From Faecalibacterium sp. CAG:74 (lineage in GTDB: Bacteria > Bacillota > Clostridia > Christensenellales > Aristaeellaceae): a stretch of DNA of 21,366 nt. Below, one piece after another: positions 15,098-21,366 of this stretch. The stretch covers positions 29,193-50,558 of the forward strand of contig FR899859.1 of the NCBI GenBank assembly GCA_000437595.1, given 5' to 3'. Position numbers and translations under genes: made by a program. Position 1 is the stretch's first letter, and each line of letters starts with the position of its first letter. The notes beneath the pieces are model-generated. The model made no database searches, was not told where the DNA came from, and saw only the letters and a program-made list of their open reading frames with translations.

Positions 15098-15979
15098 TTA
15101 AATCAGCTGCACGTCATATCCGCCCTGCCAGCTGTGCCCGGGCTGAAGCAGCGTCACGAACGGCTTGTCCTCGAAGTGGCCGCTCTCCGTCACCTGACCG
15201 GGCATCCCGTGCCACGGCTCCAAGCAGACGTAATCCGCATTCTTCTTTGGCATCGACCAGACCGCCAGCACCTCCATCTTCGGGTAGGAGAAGCGCAGTC
15301 CTTTGCCGCTGCTGCGGTTGACCAAATCGACCGAGCGGCTCTTCAATTCGGTGAAAATCAGCGCGTCGCGGTCGTCAAAAAGGTCGTGGCTGAGTGGCAG
15401 CACGCGGCTGTTGTGGAAGCAGGGGAGATATTCGCTGCCGTCAATGAGATATCCGCCGGGGCAAAGGCTGTTGCGCCCGTCCTCAACCTGCGGGAAGACC
15501 AGCTCGTAGTCCGTGTAGCTTGCGCCTGCCTCCATCGGCACGATGAAGCCCGGATGCCCGCCGCAGCAGAACGGCATCACCTTGTCGGACTTGTTTTCGA
15601 CAATGAACTGCGCAGAGAACCCGTTTTCGCGCAGCGTGTAGACGACGTGGAACGCGAATTCAAACGGGTAGGACGGCTTGCTTTCCTCCGTGGGGGTCAG
15701 AACAAGCTCGATGAAGTCGTCGCCGATTTTCTCGACCGTAAACTCCGGGTTACGGGAGAAACCGTGCTTGGCAATCGGGTAGGACACGCCGTCAATGATG
15801 ACGTGGTTATCCTTCGCCGTGCCGCAGATTGGGAAGAGCACCGGCGCGTGATTTCCCCAGACAGCGGGATCGGCCTGCCAAATAACCTCGCGGTTATCAT
15901 TCCCCTTGAAGGAGGTCATCTGCGCGCCCTTCTGCCGGACGCGTGCGGTCGTATCACCGCAGTGAAGCGTAAATTCCAT
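15098..15979 (-). CDS. Aldose 1-epimerase / galactose mutarotase-like protein
   Basis: This 293-aa cytoplasmic beta-sandwich protein of the galactose mutarotase-like family interconverts the alpha and beta anomers of a hexose or hexose phosphate. Family catalytic residues are recognisable: H72 in KHGFSRNPEF, H142 in GGHPGF, and the general-base E254 in CLEPWHGMPG. It resembles the LacX/YeaD-type branch more than classical GalM, so the substrate is uncertain. The frame is open upstream, but ATG at 15979 is preceded by a perfect GGAGGTG (complement of 15986-15992). It converges on the coiled-coil gene across the terminator and repeats, and diverges from a small ORF at 16083. Confidence 0.9.
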   Translation of the reverse strand: MEFTLHCGDTTARVRQKGAQMTSFKGNDNREVIWQADPAVWGNHAPVLFPICGTAKDNHVIIDGVSYPIAKHGFSRNPEFTVEKIGDDFIELVLTPTEESKPSYPFEFAFHVVYTLRENGFSAQFIVENKSDKVMPFCCGGHPGFIVPMEAGASYTDYELVFPQVEDGRNSLCPGGYLIDGSEYLPCFHNSRVLPLSHDLFDDRDALIFTELKSRSVDLVNRSSGKGLRFSYPKMEVLAVWSMPKKNADYVCLEPWHGMPGQVTESGHFEDKPFVTLLQPGHSWQGGYDVQLI

Positions 15980-16082
15980 GAGAAACACCTCCGAAAATGT
16001 CGTTTCCGCAGGAAGTATTCGCGTCACGAAGCGAAAAATCCTGCATAAAATAGAACTGATTCAGCGAAAGGAGGAAAAAATC

Positions 16083-16361
16083 ATGCGGGCAGCAGGATCG
16101 CCGTTTCAGGCGAAAAGCAGTCAGGAGCAGAAGGAACAGTGGATTTGGTGGCAGTGCCAGCGGGACACGGTGCCGCCGGAGGAAAAAGCGCCGCCAGTGA
16201 ACGCCCTGCCCGAACGGGACGCGCCGCCAATGCCCATACCGGTGCAGCCGACGCGCCATCAGCAGTACGACGCCATCATGCAGCGCATGAAGGTCGCTCA
16301 GGGGCGAACAGGCGCGTTTACATCCTGCGGCACCAGCACGCAAGACTCGTCCGGCAAGTGA
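16083..16361 (+). CDS. Small hypothetical protein, 3' end antisense to the kinase gene
   Basis: I do not recognise the protein. It has 92 aa, is hydrophilic, and has a Trp-rich patch (QWIWWQCQRD, about 19-28), a Pro-rich middle, and a helical stretch RHQQYDAIMQRMKVAQ. GAAAGGAGGAAAAAATC directly precedes the ATG, among the best ribosome binding sites in the window, and is the main reason to call it. A poor -10-like CATAAAAT lies near 16044. The last 64 bases overlap the 3' end of the - strand kinase, so the final 21 or so residues are constrained by that gene. It is either a real small gene or an ORF kept open by chance. Confidence 0.55.
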   Translation: MRAAGSPFQAKSSQEQKEQWIWWQCQRDTVPPEEKAPPVNALPERDAPPMPIPVQPTRHQQYDAIMQRMKVAQGRTGAFTSCGTSTQDSSGK

Positions 16362-16906
16362 TACGCATCGAAATACGCATTCTCCAGCGGAATCCACCGC
16401 GCGTTAAAATCCTTCAGCCGCGCTGCACCGACGCGCTGCAATAACCGTTCTTGCTGAACCTCCGGGTTAATCTGCAGGAACAGCGTCAAATCCGCATGAC
16501 GGCGGATGTCCGGCAGCAGGCTGTAACTGCCTTCCAGAATCGTGATGGGCGCGTCGGGCAGGGGAATCGGCGCGGAGAATGCGTCCTCGCGGCACAGATA
16601 GCGCCGATAGACGACGGGCTGACCAGCGGCGAAGGGGATGATCACCTCCTGCATCAGGCGCTCCAAATCGACGTTGCCGCCCGGAATTGCCAGCCGCTGC
16701 GGCGTTTTCAGCGCGTGAGGCAGGAAGAAGTCATCCATGCGGATGATGGGCGCGTTCAGCGCGGCGGACAGCGCATCCGCCAAGGTGGATTTGCCGCTGC
16801 CGCACGGCCCGTCAATCGTGACGAGCAGGCGCGGCTTCTTCGGCAGCTGGGCAATCCGCGTGAGAATCGGGGCGATTCGCGCGTCACGGGAAAAATCGGG
16901 CTGCAT
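16298..16906 (-). CDS. Uridine kinase-like P-loop NTPase
   Basis: This 202-aa cytoplasmic kinase has P-loop GPCGSGKST (33-41), RMDDFFLP as the acidic substrate-side motif after strand 2, and the second-strand ILEGSYSLLPDIRRHADLTLFL typical of the uridine kinase/phosphoribulokinase superfamily. It probably phosphorylates a nucleoside or small sugar-like alcohol; uridine kinase is the usual label but not proven. GGAGG lies 4 bases before the ATG on the - strand. It lies after argD, separated by a hairpin, and may be transcribed independently or by read-through. Its 3' end overlaps a + strand small ORF by 64 bp. Confidence 0.85.
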   Translation of the reverse strand: MQPDFSRDARIAPILTRIAQLPKKPRLLVTIDGPCGSGKSTLADALSAALNAPIIRMDDFFLPHALKTPQRLAIPGGNVDLERLMQEVIIPFAAGQPVVYRRYLCREDAFSAPIPLPDAPITILEGSYSLLPDIRRHADLTLFLQINPEVQQERLLQRVGAARLKDFNARWIPLENAYFDAYHLPDESCVLVPQDVNAPVRP

Positions 16907-16924
16907 AAAACCTCCGACACAATC

Positions 16925-16955
16925 AGGCGCACTGCGAAAAACATGCAGTGCGCCT
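16925..16955 (-). terminator. Hairpin after argD
   Basis: AGGCGCACTGC (16925-16935) and GCAGTGCGCCT (16945-16955) form a perfect 11-bp stem with a 9-nt loop, 8 bp after the argD stop. In the argD direction it is not followed by a good T-run, so it could be a leaky terminator or an RNA-stabilising 3' structure. Confidence 0.55.
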
Positions 16956-16963
16956 AAATTTGA

Positions 16964-18107
16964 TTACGCGAGATGCTTTTTGAGAATCGCCAACCCTGCC
17001 GCCAAATCCTCATAGGAAATGTTCAGCGGGGGCAGCAGACGCACCTTTTCGTGCGCCGTCAGCACCATCAAGCCGTCCTGCAAGCACGCCGAAGCGACTT
17101 CCGCCGCCGTTTTGTTCTCCGGCAGGATGCCAATCATCAGCCCCAGCCCGGTGATGCTCTTCACGCCCGGCGCGCCCGTCAATTCCTTGCGGATGTACGC
17201 CGCGCACTCCTTTACGCCTGCGAATACGTCCTCATTCAGCCGGGAGATGACGTTCAGCGCGGCGGCGGCACAAATCGGGTTGCCGCCGAAGGTTGAGCCG
17301 TGGTCGCCCTTGCCCAGCACATGCTCGCAGCGCTCACCTAAGAGGCACGCGCCCATCGGCAGACCGCCCGCCAGTCCCTTCGCCGTCGTCACCACGTCGG
17401 GATGGATGCCGAATTGCTCGTAGGCGTACAGCGTACCCGTGCGCCCGTTGCCAGTCTGCACCTCATCGACCATCAGCAGAATGTCATTCGCGCGGCAAAG
17501 CTCCTCCGCCTTCTTGACGAACGCCGGGTCAAGCGGAATCACGCCGCCTTCGCCCTGCACCATCTCCATCAGCAGCCCGCAGACCTTGCCCGTGCTGAGG
17601 ATGGCTTCCAGCGCGGGAATGTCGTTCGCGGGCGTGTAACGGAATCCCGCCGGGAACGGGCCGAAGTGCTCATGGAAGCGGTCTTGCCCGGTCGCCGCCA
17701 GCGTCGCGATCGTGCGGCCGTGGAAGCTGTTCACCAGTGTCACGATAACGTCGCGGCTGTCCTTCTCGCCGTACTTCCGGGCGACTTTCAGCGCGCATTC
17801 ATTCGCTTCCGCCCCGGAATTGCCGAAGAAAACCTTCTTCATGCCCGTGCGCTCGCACAGCAGCTTTGCCAATTGCGTCTGCGGCTCGGTATAGTAGAGG
17901 TTCGACGTATGACCAAGCGTGGTCAGCTGGTGCGTCACGGCGGCGACCCAGTCGGGATCGCACGCGCCGAAAAGCGTCACGCCGATGCCCGTGCCGAAGT
18001 CGATGTAGCGCTTGCCGTCGGGGCCTTCGTAGTGCGCGCCTTCGCCCTTCAACATCACCGCGTCAAAGCGGCCGTATGTGCCGGCGATGTAAGCACTGTC
18101 CGCCTGT

Positions 18108-18124
<17 letters not shown>
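16964..18124 (-). CDS. argD: Acetylornithine aminotransferase ArgD
   Basis: ArgD is a PLP enzyme converting N-acetylglutamate 5-semialdehyde to N-acetylornithine with glutamate as amino donor, the fourth step of arginine synthesis. The 386-aa protein shows FFGNSGAEANECALK (phosphate-binding loop), the SFHGRT motif, the Asp of LLMVDEVQTGNGRTG, and the PLP lysine K249 in TTAKGLAGGLPMGA. The frame is open further upstream, but ATG 18124 starts the protein in the usual place and has GAGGG and AAGGAG just upstream. It overlaps the end of argB by 17 bp. It closes the argCJBD operon; a hairpin follows. Confidence 0.95.
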
Positions 18125-19004
<880 letters not shown>

Positions 19005-19018
19005 ATTGATTCGTCCTT

Positions 19019-20233
19019 TCAGCTCCGATAGTCGCCGTTGATTTTGACGTAATCGTACGTCAGGTCGCAGCCCCATGCGGTGGCGGAGGCGTCGCCGTCG
19101 TGCAGGGTGACGACGACATCCACCTCGTCCTCCAGCAGGATTTCCTTCGCTTTTTCTTCGCTGAAGTCGATGGATGCGCCGTTTTTGCACACGTCAATTG
19201 AGCCGACGGCGCTGCGGAAGGCGACATCCACCTTCTTCACGTCGATTTCCGCGCCGGAGTAGCCCAGCGCGCACAGCACGCGCCCCCAGTTCGCATCCGC
19301 GCCGAAAATGGCGGCCTTCAGCAGGCTGGAGCAGATGACGGACTTCGCGGCGAGCTTTGCGTCCCGCACGGTTTTGCCGCCCGTCACCACGCACGTCAGC
19401 AGCCGCGAGGCGCCTTCGCCGTCCTTGGCAATCATGCGGCACAGGGCGGTCGTCACCTCGTTCAGCGCGGCGCAGAACACGGCGTAATCCACGTTTTCAC
19501 TGTCAATCAGCGCATTGCCCGCCAAGCCGTTCGCCATGATGGACACCATGTCGTTGGTGGATGTGTCGCCATCGACGCTGACCATGTTGAACGTGTCCTT
19601 CACGTTGTCAGACAGCGCCTTGCGGAGCATCGCGGGGGAAATCGCCGCGTCGCAGGTGAGGAAAACGAGCATCGTCGCCAGATTCGGGTGAATCATGCCT
19701 GACCCCTTCGCGATACCGCCGAGGTGGCAGACCTTGCCGTCCACCACGAAAGACACCGCGACTTCCTTCAGCCGCGTGTCCGTCGTCATGATGCCCTCCG
19801 CCGCTTCCTGACTGCCATTGCCCTTCACAGCGGCATACAGCTCGCTCATGTGCTGGGCGATTGGTTCGATGGACAGCGGCTGCCCGATCACGCCCGTAGA
19901 CGCGACAATGACGTGGTGCGGGTCGATGCCCGCCGCCTTGCCCGCCAGTTCGCACATTTGCCACGCCACTTCTTCGCCGTCGGCGTTGCAGGTGTTCGCG
20001 TTGCCGCTGTTGCAGACGGCCAGCTGCGCAATACCGCCCGCCAAGTTCCGCTGGGTGACGTAAATGGGCGCGCCCTTGACCAGATTGCTCGTGTACACCG
20101 CCGCCGCCGAAGCAGGAACTTCGCTGATAATCATGCTGATGTCGCGCTTGCCGCGGTTCTTGCGGATGCCGCAGTGAATGCCGCCCGCCTGAAATCCCTT
20201 CGCGGCACATACGCCGCCCGAAATATGCTCCAT
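19019..20233 (-). CDS. argJ: Glutamate N-acetyltransferase / ornithine acetyltransferase ArgJ
   Basis: ArgJ transfers the acetyl group of N-acetylornithine to glutamate, recycling it; bifunctional forms can also use acetyl-CoA for the first step. The 404-aa precursor cleaves itself before the threonine of the ATML motif, T187 in NLATMLVF, giving alpha and beta chains. KGSGMIHPN sits just before it, as in the family. Start choice: an ATG lies at 20248, but the GGAGG made by that ATG and the next bases is the ribosome binding site for ATG 20233, so 20233 is preferred. No argA is visible, which fits either a bifunctional ArgJ or an ArgA elsewhere. It lies between argC (24 bp) and argB (14 bp). 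Confidence 0.95.
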   Translation of the reverse strand: MEHISGGVCAAKGFQAGGIHCGIRKNRGKRDISMIISEVPASAAAVYTSNLVKGAPIYVTQRNLAGGIAQLAVCNSGNANTCNADGEEVAWQMCELAGKAAGIDPHHVIVASTGVIGQPLSIEPIAQHMSELYAAVKGNGSQEAAEGIMTTDTRLKEVAVSFVVDGKVCHLGGIAKGSGMIHPNLATMLVFLTCDAAISPAMLRKALSDNVKDTFNMVSVDGDTSTNDMVSIMANGLAGNALIDSENVDYAVFCAALNEVTTALCRMIAKDGEGASRLLTCVVTGGKTVRDAKLAAKSVICSSLLKAAIFGADANWGRVLCALGYSGAEIDVKKVDVAFRSAVGSIDVCKNGASIDFSEEKAKEILLEDEVDVVVTLHDGDASATAWGCDLTYDYVKINGDYRS

Positions 20234-20257
20234 ATGCTTTTCCTCCATATTATATGC

Positions 20258-21205
20258 TTACAGATTCAGTCCTGTCGTTTCAGGTGCGCCTGTCATCAGG
20301 TTCAAGCACTCAATGGCCGCGCCGGACGACCCCTTGCCGAGGTTGTCGAACAGGCTGACCAGCTCGATGCGGTCGTCATTGCCCAGCACCATCAGCTTCA
20401 TGCTGTCCTTGCCCGCCAAAGCGTTCGCGGGGATGAAGCCGCCGAACGCCGCCACGTCCTGCGCGTCCAGCACGGACACGATGGGGGAGGAAGCATAGTG
20501 CGCCTTCAGGCACGCGGTCAGTTCCTCAACCGGGTGCGCACAGTTCAGCTGCTGGCGGAACAGCGGAATCGTCACCTGCATCCCGGCGTAGTAATCCGCC
20601 ACAATCGGCGCGAAAATCGGCGCGTGGGTCAGACAAGAAATCTGCTGCATTTCGGGCAGGTGCTTGTGCGATTGCGTCAAGCCGTAGGGGCGGGGCGCAT
20701 CGAGGTCAGGTGTGCGAGTGTCCGCCTCGTACTGGGCGATCATCTTCTTGCCGCCGCCGCTGTACCCGGTCAGGGAGAAGCAGGAAAGCAGCGTATCCGC
20801 CGGAATCAGCCCCGCGGCGACCAGCGGCGCGGCGAGCGCAATGAACCCGCTGGCGTGGCAGCCCGGCACGGCGACGTATTGCCCGGAGACGACGGCGTCC
20901 CGATGCTTCTTGGACAATTCCGGGAAGCCGTACGCCCAGCCGGGGGCAACGCGGTGCGCCGTCGAGGTATCCAGAATGCGCGTATTGCTGCCTTCCGCCA
21001 GCGCGACGGATTCTCGTGCAGCAGCGTCCGGCAGGCAGAGAATGGCAATGTCGGCGGCGTGAATGGCTTCGCGTCGGGCATCGGCGTCCTTGCGCTTTTC
21101 CTCCGGGAGCGTCAGGAGCGAAAACTCCCCGCGCTCCGCCAGCCGATCGAAAATCCGAAGGCCTGTTGTGCCTTCCTTGCCATCAATAAAGACCGTCCAT
21201 GCCAT
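20258..21205 (-). CDS. argC: N-acetyl-gamma-glutamyl-phosphate reductase ArgC, short (type 2) form
   Basis: ArgC reduces N-acetylglutamyl phosphate to the semialdehyde with NADPH, the third step of arginine synthesis. The 315-aa protein has the shorter type 2 architecture: N-terminal VFIDGKEGTTGL instead of the usual GATGYxG loop, LPEEKRKDADARRE, DTSTAHR, and YGFPEL. The active-site Cys is C116 in VPGCHASG, where NPGCYPT is commoner. The frame is open upstream, but ATG 21205 has GGAGGAGG at good spacing and matches the family start. It is the first gene of the arg operon and lies 50 bp behind the -10 box of a sigma-A promoter. Confidence 0.93.
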   Translation of the reverse strand: MAWTVFIDGKEGTTGLRIFDRLAERGEFSLLTLPEEKRKDADARREAIHAADIAILCLPDAAARESVALAEGSNTRILDTSTAHRVAPGWAYGFPELSKKHRDAVVSGQYVAVPGCHASGFIALAAPLVAAGLIPADTLLSCFSLTGYSGGGKKMIAQYEADTRTPDLDAPRPYGLTQSHKHLPEMQQISCLTHAPIFAPIVADYYAGMQVTIPLFRQQLNCAHPVEELTACLKAHYASSPIVSVLDAQDVAAFGGFIPANALAGKDSMKLMVLGNDDRIELVSLFDNLGKGSSGAAIECLNLMTGAPETTGLNL

Positions 21206-21219
21206 GATATTCCTCCTCC

Positions 21220-21249
21220 ATTTATGCGGAATAGACGCATAAATATACA
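21220..21249 (-). promoter_or_regulatory. ARG-box-like operator (ArgR/AhrC)
   Basis: On the - strand TGTATATTTATGCG (complement of 21236-21249) matches the ARG box pattern TGnATwwwwATnCA at all but the last position. It lies directly after the -10 box, covering the probable transcription start. Its half ATTTATGCG is repeated inverted at 21220-21228 with a 7-nt spacer, giving a perfect 9-bp inverted repeat that could be a second half-site or a leader hairpin next to the argC ribosome binding site. Confidence 0.65.
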
Positions 21250-21254
21250 AACCT

Positions 21255-21282
21255 ATTATACGCACATCGGCGCACTTGTCAA
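21255..21282 (-). promoter_or_regulatory. Sigma-A promoter of the arg operon
   Basis: Read on the - strand, TTGACA (complement of 21277-21282) and TATAAT (complement of 21255-21260) both match the consensus, with a 16-bp spacer. Transcription would start about 7 bases past the -10 box, giving a leader of roughly 45 nt. Confidence 0.88.
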
Positions 21283-21342
21283 GCGGAAAAGCACGAAAAA
21301 ATCAGGTTCTTCACGGAATCTCGGGGGAAGAGCAGCTTGAGG

Positions 21343-21360
21343 GCGCGTCTGCGGACGCGC
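21343..21360. repeat. Short GC-rich hairpin at right edge
   Basis: GCGCGTC (21343-21349) pairs with GACGCGC (21354-21360) around TGCG. Function unknown; it may belong to a feature beyond the window. The rest of 21283-21366 shows no gene. Confidence 0.35.
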
Positions 21361-21366
21361 AAAGTT

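Noticed and set aside
20234..20248. Upstream ATG of argJ as start
   Set aside because: That ATG lies in the GGAGG ribosome binding site for the ATG at 20233, so it is probably not used.
21206..21250. T-box or arginine riboswitch before argC
   Set aside because: The leader after the promoter is only about 45 nt, too short for a T-box, and no specifier or antiterminator elements are visible.
19724..21340. 538-codon + strand frame across argJ and argC
   Set aside because: Shadow of two well-supported - strand genes; the composition is typical of antisense translation and no ribosome binding site favours it.

Overview
The window reads as a high-GC, spore-forming Firmicute of class Clostridia. 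The reasons are the order mutS-mutL-miaA-ynbB-like, the adjacent SpoIVFA/SpoIVFB-like pair, an argC-J-B-D operon in the Bacillus/Clostridium order, a transketolase split into two half-size subunits, good AGGAGG-type ribosome binding sites, and textbook sigma-A promoters. I cannot name a genus. No rRNA, tRNA, CRISPR array, prophage or transposase gene is visible.

Layout on the + strand. 1-193 is a palindrome-rich spacer. 194-7071 carries mutS, mutL, miaA and a PLP enzyme of the methionine gamma-lyase family (mismatch repair, tRNA modification, amino-acid metabolism). A hairpin with a T-run (7105-7150) separates this from 7154-10882, where four genes overlap start-to-stop by ATGA: a SpoIVFA-like LytM protein, a SpoIVFB-like intramembrane protease, FeoA and FeoB. 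A consensus promoter at 10903-10931 then drives the two transketolase subunits (11001-12735). They are followed by a lipid/diacylglycerol kinase-like protein, a GNAT acetyltransferase and an acidic helical protein of unknown function (to 14706).

The 391-bp convergent gap 14707-15097 is filled by two MITE-like imperfect palindromes of about 160 bp on either side of a strong bidirectional terminator. Beyond it on the - strand are a galactose-mutarotase-like epimerase and a uridine-kinase-like P-loop kinase. Between those two lies a small + strand ORF whose 3' end overlaps the kinase gene in antisense. The right end is the - strand arginine operon argC-argJ-argB-argD, with a sigma-A promoter and an ARG-box-like operator just upstream of argC.

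The main unusual observations are these. MutL keeps its clamp-binding motif but has lost several endonuclease metal ligands. A ~21-bp repeat tiles the whole mutS-mutL gap and reappears inside mutL and miaA. The SpoIVF-like pair is translationally coupled to feoAB. FeoA carries a 13-codon tandem duplication. The convergent gap holds twin MITE-like elements. I did not find a clear, wholly new multi-gene system; the SpoIVF-like/Feo coupling is the nearest candidate.
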